This document shows, piece by piece, positions 17,769-27,995 of a stretch of DNA of 64,000 nucleotides. A program made the translations under genes and the position numbers. How positions within the stretch are numbered: position 1 is the stretch's first letter; each line of letters begins with the position of its first letter. The notes below the pieces were generated by a model. It was not told where the DNA came from. It worked only from the letters and a program-made list of their open reading frames with translations, and made no database searches. The DNA comes from JAHEAO01 sp942492375. GTDB taxonomy: Bacteria > Pseudomonadota > Alphaproteobacteria > Rhodobacterales > Rhodobacteraceae. Location of the stretch: NCBI GenBank assembly GCA_942492375.1, contig CALOEL010000012.1:124001-188000 (forward strand), in the 5' to 3' direction.

Positions 17769-19219
17769 CCACAGTCATCAAAAACGGCACCATCGTCACC
17801 GCCGATCTGACCTACAAGGCCGAAGTGCTGATCGACAAGGGCAGGATCGCCGAGATCGGTCCGAACCTCAAGGGCGACGAAAGCCTCGACGCGACCGGTT
17901 GCTACGTGATGCCGGGCGGGATCGACCCGCATACGCATCTGGAAATGCCGTTCATGGGCACCTACTCGACCGATGATTTCGAGAGCGGCACGCGGGCGGC
18001 ACTTTCGGGTGGCACCACGATGGTGGTCGATTTCGCGCTGCCGGCGCCGCAGCAGGGACTGCATGACGCGCTGCAGATGTGGCACAACAAGTCGGGCCGG
18101 GCCAATTGCGACTATTCCTACCACATGGCCGTGACCTGGTGGGGCGAGCAGGTCTTCGACGAGATGAAGACCGTGATCGAGAAGGAGGGCATCACCACCT
18201 TCAAGCATTTCATGGCCTACAAGGGCGCGCTCATGGTCAATGACGACGAGATGTATGCCAGCTTCAAGCGCCTCAGTGAGCTTGGCGGCATCGCGCTTGT
18301 CCATGCCGAGAATGGCGACGTGGTGGCGGAACTTTCCGCCAAGCTGCTGGCCGAGGGCAATACCGGACCGGAAGCACACGCCTATTCCCGGCCCCCCCAG
18401 GTCGAGGGCGAGGCGACGAACCGCGCCATCATGATCGCCGACATGACCGGCGTGCCGCTTTATGTCGTCCATGTCTCCTGCGAGGACAGCCACGAGGCGA
18501 TCCGCCGCGCCCGGATGCAGGGCAAGCGGGTCTGGGGAGAGCCCTTGATCCAGCATCTGACGCTGGATGAAAGCGAGTATTTCAACAAGGACTGGGACCA
18601 TGCCGCCCGCCGGGTGATGTCGCCGCCGTTCCGCAACAAGCAGCATCAGGATTCTCTCTGGGCCGGGTTGCAATCGGGGTCGCTGTCGGTCGTGGCAACC
18701 GACCATTGTGCCTTCACCACCGAGCAGAAGCGCTTCGGTGTCGGCGATTTCACCAAGATCCCGAACGGCACCGGGGGACTTGAAGATCGGATGCCGATGC
18801 TCTGGACCCAAGGCGTCGCGACCGGGCGGCTGACGCCGAACGAATTTGTCGCGGTTACTTCAACAAACATCGCCAAGATATTGAATTGCTATCCGAAAAA
18901 AGGCGCGATCCTTGTCGGGGCGGATGCCGATATCGTGGTCTGGGACCCCAAGAAGGAAAAGACCATCACCGCGAAATCGCAGCAATCGGCGATCGATTAC
19001 AACGTGTTCGAGGGCAAGACGGTCAAGGGCCTGCCGCGCTTCACGCTGACCCGCGGCCATGTCGCGGTGCATGACGGCGAGATCCGCACCAAGGAGGGCC
19101 ACGGCGAGTTCGTGCGGCGCGAGGCGAACATGCCGGTGAACAAGGCGCTGTCGGCCTGGAAAGACCTGACCGCCCCGCGTCCGGTGGAGCGCAGCGGCAT
19201 TCCGGCGACGGGGGTTTGA
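17765..19219 (+). CDS. hydA: Dihydropyrimidinase
   Basis: Binuclear zinc amidohydrolase of 484 residues opening dihydrouracil/dihydrothymine to N-carbamoyl-beta-amino acids. Metal ligands: GGIDPHTHLE, the probably carboxylated Lys in TFKHFMAYKG, His in YVVHVSCED and Asp in VATDHCAF. It lies between the lipoprotein and SDR genes, with PreTA and HyuC supplying the steps before and after. A D-hydantoinase activity is possible, but the context favours pyrimidine catabolism. Confidence 0.95.
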   Translation: MTTVIKNGTIVTADLTYKAEVLIDKGRIAEIGPNLKGDESLDATGCYVMPGGIDPHTHLEMPFMGTYSTDDFESGTRAALSGGTTMVVDFALPAPQQGLHDALQMWHNKSGRANCDYSYHMAVTWWGEQVFDEMKTVIEKEGITTFKHFMAYKGALMVNDDEMYASFKRLSELGGIALVHAENGDVVAELSAKLLAEGNTGPEAHAYSRPPQVEGEATNRAIMIADMTGVPLYVVHVSCEDSHEAIRRARMQGKRVWGEPLIQHLTLDESEYFNKDWDHAARRVMSPPFRNKQHQDSLWAGLQSGSLSVVATDHCAFTTEQKRFGVGDFTKIPNGTGGLEDRMPMLWTQGVATGRLTPNEFVAVTSTNIAKILNCYPKKGAILVGADADIVVWDPKKEKTITAKSQQSAIDYNVFEGKTVKGLPRFTLTRGHVAVHDGEIRTKEGHGEFVRREANMPVNKALSAWKDLTAPRPVERSGIPATGV

Positions 19220-19254
19220 GTGCCGGGACAGAGTCACGAAAGGGGCAATCACGG

Positions 19255-19953
19255 ATGAAAGTCGCACTCGTCACCGCGGGTGGCAGCGGCATGGGGGCGG
19301 ATGCCGCCCGGCGCCTGGCCGCGGACGGCTTCGTCGTGGGCATCCTGTCCTCTTCCGGAAAGGGCGAGGCGCTGGCCAAGGAACTCGGCGGCTTCGGCGT
19401 CACCGGCTCGAACCAGGACACCGGGGATCTGCAGCGCCTGGTCGACGGCGCGATCGAGCGCTGGGGACGGATCGACGTTCTGGTGAACTCGGCCGGGCAC
19501 GGCCCGCGTGCCCCGGTACTCGACCTGACCGATGAGGACTGGCACCGGGGCATGGATGTCTATTTCCTGAACGTGGTGCGGCCGACCCGGCTGGTGGCGC
19601 CGATCATGGCCGAAGCGGGCGGTGGCGCGATCATCAACATCTCGACCTTCGCCGCGTTCGAGCCCGATCCGGTCTTCCCGACCTCGGGCGTATTCCGGGC
19701 GGCGCTTGCCGCCTTCACCAAGCTCTTTTCGGATCTCTATGCGGACCGGAACGTGCGGATGAACAACGTCCTGCCGGGGTTCATCGACAGCCTGCCCGAG
19801 AAGGAGGAGTTCCGCTCCCGGATCCCGCTTGGCCGCTACGGACGGTCCTACGAGGAGATCGCGGCGACGGTCGCCTTTCTCGCCTCGGAGGGCGCGGCCT
19901 ATATCACCGGCCAGAACATCCGCGTAGACGGGGGCATCACGCGGTCGGTATGA
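19255..19953 (+). CDS. SDR-fold protein with atypical active site
   Basis: Rossmann-fold protein of 232 residues. The cofactor loop reads TAGGSGMGADAARRLA, then NSAGHG and INISTFAAFE follow. Where SDRs carry Tyr-x-x-x-Lys, this protein reads FPTSGVFRAALAAFTK, so the catalytic Tyr and Lys look absent. It may still bind a nucleotide or act by another route. The end IRVDGGITRS is typical for the family. ATG 19255 is chosen; an upstream TTG overlapping the hydA stop is possible. The stop overlaps the next start (ATGA). Role in pyrimidine catabolism unknown. Confidence 0.8.
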   Translation: MKVALVTAGGSGMGADAARRLAADGFVVGILSSSGKGEALAKELGGFGVTGSNQDTGDLQRLVDGAIERWGRIDVLVNSAGHGPRAPVLDLTDEDWHRGMDVYFLNVVRPTRLVAPIMAEAGGGAIINISTFAAFEPDPVFPTSGVFRAALAAFTKLFSDLYADRNVRMNNVLPGFIDSLPEKEEFRSRIPLGRYGRSYEEIAATVAFLASEGAAYITGQNIRVDGGITRSV

Positions 19954-20732
19954 GTGAACAAAATGTCATAGAAGCCAACGGGTTGGATCTGACCTTTCAG
20001 ACTGCCGACGGGCCGGTCCACGCGTTGAAGGATGTGAACCTGGCGATCCGGAAGGGCGATTTCGTATCCTTCATCGGCCCGTCTGGCTGCGGCAAGACGA
20101 CGTTCCTGCGGGTCGTCGCGGGTCTGGAGACGGCCACGGGCGGGACAGTGACGGTGAACGGGATGAGCCCCGAAGAGGCCCGGCAATCGCGGGCCTATGG
20201 GTATGTGTTTCAGGCCGCCGGGCTTTATCCGTGGCGCACCATAGCGGGCAATGTGAAGCTGCCGCTGGAGATCATGGGATTTGATCGGGCCGAGCAGGCG
20301 CGGCGGGTGAAGAACGTGTTGGAACTCGTTGATCTGGCGGGATTCGAGAAGAAATATCCTTGGCAACTGTCAGGCGGGATGCAGCAGCGGGCAAGTATCG
20401 CGCGGGCGCTGGCCTTCGATGCCGATATCCTGTTGATGGACGAGCCTTTCGGGGCGCTCGACGAGATCGTGCGCGACCACCTGAACGAGCAACTGCTGCA
20501 GCTCTGGGCGCGGACGGAAAAAACCATCGGTTTCGTGACGCATTCGATCCCCGAGGCGGTTTATCTCTCCACAAGGATCGTGGTGATGTCGCCGCGGCCC
20601 GGGCGGATCACGGATGTAATCGAAAGCCCGCTGCCGAAGGAGAGGCCGCTCGACATTCGCGACAGCAAGGAGTTCATCGAAGTGGCGCACCGCGTGCGCG
20701 AGGGGCTGCGGGCCGGGCATGGGGACGACTGA
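19950..20732 (+). CDS. ABC transporter ATP-binding protein (pyrimidine-type)
   Basis: ATPase of 260 residues of the nitrate/sulfonate/taurine/thiamine-precursor class. Walker A GPSGCGKTT, Q-loop FQAAGLYPW, signature LSGGMQQR and Walker B ILLMDEPFGALD are intact. It is coupled to the SDR gene by an ATGA overlap and followed by a small membrane protein, two permeases and a THI5-like binding protein. The operon context and RutR site suggest import of pyrimidines or their breakdown products; that specificity is inferred. Confidence 0.88.
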   Translation: MSEQNVIEANGLDLTFQTADGPVHALKDVNLAIRKGDFVSFIGPSGCGKTTFLRVVAGLETATGGTVTVNGMSPEEARQSRAYGYVFQAAGLYPWRTIAGNVKLPLEIMGFDRAEQARRVKNVLELVDLAGFEKKYPWQLSGGMQQRASIARALAFDADILLMDEPFGALDEIVRDHLNEQLLQLWARTEKTIGFVTHSIPEAVYLSTRIVVMSPRPGRITDVIESPLPKERPLDIRDSKEFIEVAHRVREGLRAGHGDD

Positions 20733-20762
20733 GCGGTGGGGGCCGATATCAGGAGAAGAGAG

Positions 20763-20966
20763 ATGAGGGATTTCTTGTTGGGCCTCGACCGAAAGAAGAT
20801 GGCCATCAACGCGGTGGCATATCTGGTCATTCTTGCGCTTTTTCAGATGAGTCAAGAAATGGGCGGCCTGCTGGGTGACGCGATCCGGGCCTATCTCGTG
20901 GTCTTTCCGGCGCTGTTCATGGCCTGGCTGGCGGCGGTGTTCCTGTCGGCCAGAGAGAGGCGCTGA
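20763..20966 (+). CDS. Small two-helix membrane protein of the ABC operon
   Basis: Product of 67 residues with two hydrophobic segments (about residues 14-27 and 38-61) separated by a short polar loop. An AGGAGAAGAG ribosome site precedes the ATG at 20763. The stop TGA shares its last base with the ATG of the following permease. Not recognised as a named family; position suggests an accessory membrane subunit of this transporter. Confidence 0.65.
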   Translation: MRDFLLGLDRKKMAINAVAYLVILALFQMSQEMGGLLGDAIRAYLVVFPALFMAWLAAVFLSARERR

Positions 20967-21829
20967 TGCGCTCGATCGTGCCGATCCTGACGGTCGTCGT
21001 GGCGCTGGTCGCGCTCTGGTACGGAGCCGCGGTCTGGCTGAACAGCCAGTGGACCTACGATCAGGCCGCGCGGGCGGGCACCGAGCCGGCTCTTGCCGAA
21101 CTGGTCCGCGACACGATGATGCAGGAGCGCCCGGTTCTGCCGGCGCCGCATCAGGTCGCGGTGGAGCTTTACGACACGGTGATCGACAAGAAGGTGACGT
21201 CGAAGCGGAGCCTGGTCTATCACGGCTGGATCACGGTTTCGGCCACGCTTCTGGGGTTCGTCTTCGGCACCGTGCTGGGGATCCTGCTTGCGATCGGCAT
21301 CGTGCACGATCGCGCAATGGACATGAGCGTGATGCCCTGGGCCATCGCCAGCCAGACGATCCCGATCCTGGCGATCGCGCCGATGATCATCGTGGTGCTG
21401 AATTCGGTCGGGGTGCAGGGGATCGTGCCGAAGGCGATCATCAGCGCCTACCTGTCATTCTTTCCGGTCGTCGTCGGCATGGTGGCAGGTCTCAGAAGCC
21501 CGGACGCGATGCAGATCGACCAGATGCGGACCTGGAATGCGAGCCGGTCGGCGACATTCTGGAAGCTCAGGCTTCCGGCCTCGATGCCCTATCTGTTCAC
21601 CTCGCTGAAGGTGGGGATCGCGGCCTCGCTGGTCGGCGCGATCGTCGGCGAACTGCCCACCGGTGCCGTGGCCGGGTTGGGCGCGCGGCTGCTTTCGGGG
21701 TCCTATTACGGGCAGACGGTGCAGATCTGGGCGGCGCTGATCGCGGCGGCGGTGGTGGCGGCGGCCCTGGTGGGGCTGATCGGGCTGGCGCAACGGCTGA
21801 CGCTGCGCCGGATGGGGATGCAGCCATGA
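20966..21829 (+). CDS. ABC transporter permease (first)
   Basis: Inner-membrane permease of 287 residues with a BPD_transp_1 core. The EAA-like cytoplasmic loop is visible as MRTWNASRSATFWKLRLPASMPYLF. An N-terminal helix (ILTVVVALVALWYGAAVWL) and an unusually long periplasmic stretch precede the core. It pairs with a second permease encoded 97 bases downstream, so the channel is probably a heterodimer. Confidence 0.88.
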   Translation: MRSIVPILTVVVALVALWYGAAVWLNSQWTYDQAARAGTEPALAELVRDTMMQERPVLPAPHQVAVELYDTVIDKKVTSKRSLVYHGWITVSATLLGFVFGTVLGILLAIGIVHDRAMDMSVMPWAIASQTIPILAIAPMIIVVLNSVGVQGIVPKAIISAYLSFFPVVVGMVAGLRSPDAMQIDQMRTWNASRSATFWKLRLPASMPYLFTSLKVGIAASLVGAIVGELPTGAVAGLGARLLSGSYYGQTVQIWAALIAAAVVAAALVGLIGLAQRLTLRRMGMQP

Positions 21830-21844
21830 GCGGCGCCGTCGTCC

Positions 21845-21920
21845 GGGGGGCTGTCCGCCCCCCCTTCGGCCTGACGGCCGAATTCCCCCCGGAGGATATT
21901 TCCGGACAGATGATGCGGGG
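21845..21920. repeat. GC-rich double-hairpin repeat between two permease genes
   Basis: Two adjacent inverted repeats: six G (21845-21850) against a C-run (21858-21864), then TTCGGCC/GGCCGAA arms (21865-21882), followed by a C-run, GGAGGATATTTCCGGACAGATGATG and a G-run, split here by description only. It resembles the dispersed C-rich/GGAGTATTT-type intergenic repeat I recall from Rhodobacteraceae genomes. It lies inside an operon, so it may shape mRNA stability or permease ratio. Confidence 0.45.
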
Positions 21921-21926
21921 GCGTCG

Positions 21927-22775
21927 ATGGGCTGGCTGATCTTCGCGGCTGTGTTCTGGGCCGGCGCCTGGTGGCTGAATTCGCGGCTTTCCGCTTCGCC
22001 GCTGGCGCAGAGGCGGTCGGTGCGGCTGCTGGTGCCGGCGTTGTTCGGGGTGACGATCCTTATGGTCTGGGAGGGTCTGGTGCGCGGTCTCGACGTGCCG
22101 CCGGTGATCCTGCCGGCGCCTTCTGCAATCGCGGCGACGATCCGCGAGAGCCTGCCGATTCTCTGGGAGGATTTCGTGCAGACCTTCATCAAAGGGGCGC
22201 TGTCGGGCTATGCCATCGGCTGCGGCGCGGCCTTCGTGACGGCGATCCTGGTCGATCGATCGAAGTTCCTGCAGCGCGGGCTTTTGCCGGTGTCGAGCTT
22301 TGTCGCCGCCTTGCCGATCATCGGGACCGCGCCGATCATGGTGATGTGGTTCGGGTTCGACTGGCAGTCGAAGGCGGCGGTCGTGGTGGTGATGGTGTTC
22401 TTCCCGATGCTGGTGAACACCGTCCAGGGCCTGGCCAGTTCCGAGGCGATGCAGCGCGACCTGATGCGGACCTACGGGGCGAGCTACTGGCAGACGCTGC
22501 TGAAGCTTCGGCTGCCCGCGGCGATGCCCTTCATCTTCAACGGGCTGAAGATCGCGACGACGCTGGCGCTGATCGGCGCGATCGTGGCCGAATTCTTCGG
22601 CTCGCCGATCCGCGGAATGGGATTCAGGATTTCGACCGAAGTCGGCCGGTTGGGGCTGGACATGGTCTGGGCAGAGATTACCGTGGCGGCGATAGCGGGA
22701 TCGGCTTTCTACGGCATCGTGGCGCTGATCGAGAAAGCGGTCACGTTCTGGCATCCGTCGCAGCGGATGGCCTGA
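21927..22775 (+). CDS. ABC transporter permease (second)
   Basis: Permease of 282 residues with the BPD_transp_1 fold. Its EAA-like loop is MRTYGASYWQTLLKLRLPAAMPFIF, and it ends ALIEKAVTFWHPSQR. It belongs to the NMT1/THI5-linked permease class, like the neighbour at 20966, and likely forms a heterodimer with it. The ATG at 21927 follows a G-rich tract at the end of the hairpin repeat. Confidence 0.88.
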   Translation: MGWLIFAAVFWAGAWWLNSRLSASPLAQRRSVRLLVPALFGVTILMVWEGLVRGLDVPPVILPAPSAIAATIRESLPILWEDFVQTFIKGALSGYAIGCGAAFVTAILVDRSKFLQRGLLPVSSFVAALPIIGTAPIMVMWFGFDWQSKAAVVVVMVFFPMLVNTVQGLASSEAMQRDLMRTYGASYWQTLLKLRLPAAMPFIFNGLKIATTLALIGAIVAEFFGSPIRGMGFRISTEVGRLGLDMVWAEITVAAIAGSAFYGIVALIEKAVTFWHPSQRMA

Positions 22776-22806
22776 CAGGATGAGTTCAACAGAGGGAGGG
22801 AATATC

Positions 22807-23793
22807 ATGAGAAAACTACTGATGACGGCGATGGCGGCGGGGTTTTTGGCCGGGGCGGCCAATGCCGCGGACGAGATGACGCTGCAGCTGAAATGGGTGA
22901 CCCAAGGTCAGTTCGCGGGCTACTACGTCGCCAAGGACAAGGGGTTCTACGAGGAGGAGGACCTCGACGTCACGATCAAGCCGGGCGGGCCGGACATCGC
23001 GCCGGTGCAGGTGCTGATGGGCGGCGGCGCCGATGTGATGGTGGACTGGCTGCCCTCGGCGCTGGCCGCACGCGAGCAGGGGGCGCCGATCGTGAACATC
23101 GCGCAGCCGTTCAAGTCGTCCGGGCTGATGCTGACCTGTCTGAAGGAGCACGGCATCGAGAGCCCCGAGGATTTCCCCGGCCATACGCTCGGCACCTGGT
23201 TTTTCGGCAACGAGATTCCGCTGTTTTCCTGGATGGGCAAGCTTGGCTATCCGACCGACGGGTCCGAGGGCGGGGTGACGATCCAGAAGATCAACTTCAA
23301 CGTCGATCCGCTGCTGCAAAAGCAGGTCGAGTGTGCCACGACGATGACCTACAACGAATACTGGCAGGTGATCGACGCCGGGCTGACGCCCGAGGACCTG
23401 GTGGTCTTCAAGTACCAGGACGAAGGCATCGCGACGCTGGAGGACGGGCTTTACACGACAGAGGCGAACCTGCAGGACCCCGAGATGGTCGACAAGCTGG
23501 TGCGCTTCGTGCGGGCCTCGATGAAGGGCTGGAAATACGCCGAGGAAAACCCCGACGAGGCCGCCGAGATCGTGCTGGAGAATGACGAGACCGGCGCCCA
23601 GACGGAAAAGCACCAGAAGCGGATGGTGGGCGAAATCGCCAAGCTGACGGCGGGATCGAACGGCGCGCTGGACCCGGCTGACTTCCAGCGGACCGTCGAT
23701 GTGCTTCTGTCCTCGGGTGCCGATCCGGTGATTACCGAGGATCCGGGCGAGGCGGCCTGGACACACGAGATCACCGACAAGGCCTTGAACTGA
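22807..23793 (+). CDS. ABC transporter substrate-binding protein (NMT1/THI5-like)
   Basis: Periplasmic binding protein of 328 residues. The signal peptide MRKLLMTAMAAGFLAGAANA is followed by MTLQLKWVTQGQFAGYYVAKDKGFYEEEDL, the hallmark of NMT1/THI5-like proteins that bind pyrimidine-like ligands (hydroxymethylpyrimidine, riboflavin). That family resemblance and the operon with hydA/hyuC suggest a pyrimidine or dihydropyrimidine ligand (inference). The ATG at 22807 is chosen over one 27 bases upstream because GGGAGGGA precedes it and the signal peptide starts there. Last gene of the operon; a hairpin follows. Confidence 0.9.
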   Translation: MRKLLMTAMAAGFLAGAANAADEMTLQLKWVTQGQFAGYYVAKDKGFYEEEDLDVTIKPGGPDIAPVQVLMGGGADVMVDWLPSALAAREQGAPIVNIAQPFKSSGLMLTCLKEHGIESPEDFPGHTLGTWFFGNEIPLFSWMGKLGYPTDGSEGGVTIQKINFNVDPLLQKQVECATTMTYNEYWQVIDAGLTPEDLVVFKYQDEGIATLEDGLYTTEANLQDPEMVDKLVRFVRASMKGWKYAEENPDEAAEIVLENDETGAQTEKHQKRMVGEIAKLTAGSNGALDPADFQRTVDVLLSSGADPVITEDPGEAAWTHEITDKALN

Positions 23794-23810
23794 CCCTGCG
23801 AATTGCGCGG

Positions 23811-23832
23811 GCGCGGACCGTCAGGTCCGCGC
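23811..23832 (+). terminator. Terminator after the pyrimidine ABC operon
   Basis: Perfect 9-base-pair stem GCGCGGACC/GGTCCGCGC with a GTCA loop, 18 bases after the binding-protein stop. Only a weak T-rich tail follows (TTGCGTGTT). It separates the operon from the convergent L,D-transpeptidase remnant. Confidence 0.6.
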
Positions 23833-23871
23833 TTGCGTGTTCGTCCCGCCAGACGGATGCGTTGTTAAGCG

Positions 23872-24460
23872 TCAGAACACCGTGACCGGCGTGCCGATCG
23901 GCACGCGGTCGTACAGATCGATGACATGCGAGTTCAGCATCCGGATACATCCATTCGAGACCGATCTGCCGATCGAGCGCGGTTCGGTGGTGCCGTGGAT
24001 GCGGTAGAACGTGTCATACCCATTCTGGAACAGGTAAAGCGCCCTCGCTCCCAGCGGGTTGTTCGGCCCCCCCGGTATTCCGTCCTTGAACTGCTCGTAC
24101 TGTTCGGGCGACCTTTCGATCATCTCGTCGGTCGGCCGCCAGGACGGCCATTCCTTCTTGACCTGAATGACCGCCGTTCCCGTGAAATCGAGCCCCTCCT
24201 TGCCGACGCCGACAGCGTAGCGGATGGCCTTGTTCTTTTCGGTGATGAGGTAGAGGAAATCGCTCTGCGGGACGATCAGGATCTGGCCCGGTGAATAGTC
24301 CGTCTTGACCCGAACATAGCGCGGCAGGAATTCATCGGGCAGGGTGAGGCCGCTCCGGTCTGGCCAAGGGCGGGCGTGGCCGCAAGGGCCGCGGCGGAAG
24401 CTATGAAATGTCGTCTGGTCAGCCGGCCCCGGTGTTTCGGAGCCGGCCTGCGTGGTTCAT
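23872..24460 (-). pseudogene. L,D-transpeptidase (YkuD family), apparently frameshifted
   Basis: The catalytic domain is intact in one minus-strand frame: YSPGQILIV, TEKNKAIRYAVGVGKEG, and the active-site HGTTEP ... SNGCIRM with the nucleophile Cys. That frame has no start codon before the internal ATG at 24123 and hits a stop at 24457-24459. A Tat-like signal peptide (TRRHFIASAAALAATPALGQ) is encoded just upstream in a different frame, and a plausible ATG (24460, one base after the acs stop) is in the third frame. Two small indels would join all three. Either a decaying gene or sequencing errors; functional if errors. Confidence 0.72.
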
Positions 24461-24461
24461 C

Positions 24462-26408
<1,947 letters not shown>

Positions 26409-26453
26409 GTCTTTACCCCGGTCTTTCGAATCGTGAATGGCTGGCGGAGAACT

Positions 26454-27209
26454 TCAGATCGCCAGATATTCGGCGCGAAGCTGATCATTTTCCAGCACTT
26501 CTTCGGCCGTGCCGTCGAAGACCACGTGACCGGTATCGAGGATGACGGAGCGATCTGCCAGCGCGAGCGCGCGGAGCGCGTTCTGTTCCACGATGACCGT
26601 CGTGATCCCCTGTTGCTTAATCAGGTTGAGCGTCTTTTCGATCTCGTCGACGATCACCGGGGCCAGGCCTTCATAAGGCTCATCGAGCAAAAGCACCTTG
26701 ATGTCCCGGGCCAGCGCCCGGGCGATGGCCAGCATCTGCTGTTCGCCACCCGAAAGCGTGACGCCTTCCTGCTTGCGGCGTTCGCCGAGCCGCGGGAACA
26801 GCTCGTAGATACGTTCCAGCGACCAGCCGATCGGCGGGGCGATCTGGGCCAGTTGCAGGTTCTCCTCGACAGTCAGGCCCGCGATGATGCGGCGGTCTTC
26901 GGGAACAAGGCCGATGCCTGCTTGCGATGCCTGATAGGCGCTCATGTTGTGAAGCGGCTGGTGGTCCAGCCACACTTCGCCGCGGGTTAGCTGCGGTGAA
27001 TTGAGCCTGGCGATCGTGCGCAGGGTCGAGGTCTTGCCCGCGCCGTTGCGGCCCAGAAGGGCCAGGATCTCGCCTTCATGGATGTTGAAGCTGACGCCTT
27101 GCACGATGTAGCTCTCACCGTAATAGGCGTGCAGGTCCCAGGCCGAGAAGAAGGCGGGCGCGGTCGCGGCCTTGTTGCCGTGCTTGCTGAAATCGGGTCT
27201 TTCGTTCAT
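26454..27209 (-). CDS. Liv-type ABC transporter ATP-binding protein (LivF-like)
   Basis: Second ATPase of a branched-chain-type importer, 251 residues. Walker A LGRNGAGKT, signature LSGGEQQM, Walker B LLLDEPYEGLAP and the switch His replaced by VEQNA as in LivF proteins. The ATG 27209 has GGAGGGAA upstream; an in-frame ATG at 27233 overlapping livG is an alternative. Placed between livG-like and acs genes. Confidence 0.92.
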   Translation of the reverse strand: MNERPDFSKHGNKAATAPAFFSAWDLHAYYGESYIVQGVSFNIHEGEILALLGRNGAGKTSTLRTIARLNSPQLTRGEVWLDHQPLHNMSAYQASQAGIGLVPEDRRIIAGLTVEENLQLAQIAPPIGWSLERIYELFPRLGERRKQEGVTLSGGEQQMLAIARALARDIKVLLLDEPYEGLAPVIVDEIEKTLNLIKQQGITTVIVEQNALRALALADRSVILDTGHVVFDGTAEEVLENDQLRAEYLAI

Positions 27210-27225
27210 TTGCGTTCCCTCCGGT

Positions 27226-27984
27226 TCAGCCATGTGCCTGGCCAAGATAGGCTTCCTGCACTTTCGGATGGCCCTTGATGTTCGCGGGCGTGTCCTCGAC
27301 CAGCGGCGTTCCCTGGGCCAGAACGGTGATCCGTTCGGCCAGGCTGAAGACCACATGCATGTCGTGCTCGATGATTGCCATGGTGATGTCGCGGCTGGCC
27401 TTGATCTCCTTCAGAAGGTCGATCGTATTGTTGGTATCGGCGCGCGCCATTCCGGCGGTCGGTTCATCCAGCAGCAGCAGCCGAGGCTCCTGCACCAGAC
27501 ACATGGCCATTTCCAGCCGGCGCTTGTCGCCCCGGCTCATCGAGGCGGAATGCATGTTGCGCTTGTCGATCATCTTCACGTCGGTCAGGATCTGTTCGGC
27601 CTTCTCGACAAGGTCTTTCTCGTTCGGGACGCTCTCGAACGCATGCAGCCTGAACGAGCCATCGCGCTTGGCGAAACAGGGGATCATGACGTTTTCCATC
27701 ACCGTCAGGTCACCGAAGATCTCGGGGGTCTGGAAGACGCGGCTGATGCCCATCTGATTGATCTCGTGCGGCTTGCGGCCAAGCACCGAATGGCCGTCGA
27801 ACATCACGCTGCCGGTATCCGGGACCAGCTTGCCGACCAGCACGTTGAGCAGTGTCGACTTACCTGCACCGTTTGGGCCGATGATCGCGTGAACCGTGTT
27901 CTCGGCGACGCTGAGGTTGACATTGCCCAGTGCCTGCAAGCCGCCGAAGCGCTTGTTCACGCCTTTGACTTCGAGGATTCCCAT
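27226..27984 (-). CDS. Liv-type ABC transporter ATP-binding protein (LivG-like)
   Basis: ATPase of 252 residues. It shows Walker A GPNGAGKST, the LivG-type VFQTPEIF Q-loop, signature MSRGDKRRLE in place of LSGGQ, Walker B LLLLDEPTAGM and IIEHDMHVVF. The changed signature is typical for some urea/amide-type LivG relatives. The start 27984 follows AGGAGGAAG. A very long frame that runs upstream through livM and livH in the wrong phase is an artefact of high GC. Confidence 0.92.
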   Translation of the reverse strand: MGILEVKGVNKRFGGLQALGNVNLSVAENTVHAIIGPNGAGKSTLLNVLVGKLVPDTGSVMFDGHSVLGRKPHEINQMGISRVFQTPEIFGDLTVMENVMIPCFAKRDGSFRLHAFESVPNEKDLVEKAEQILTDVKMIDKRNMHSASMSRGDKRRLEMAMCLVQEPRLLLLDEPTAGMARADTNNTIDLLKEIKASRDITMAIIEHDMHVVFSLAERITVLAQGTPLVEDTPANIKGHPKVQEAYLGQAHG

Positions 27985-27995
27985 CCGACTTCCTC

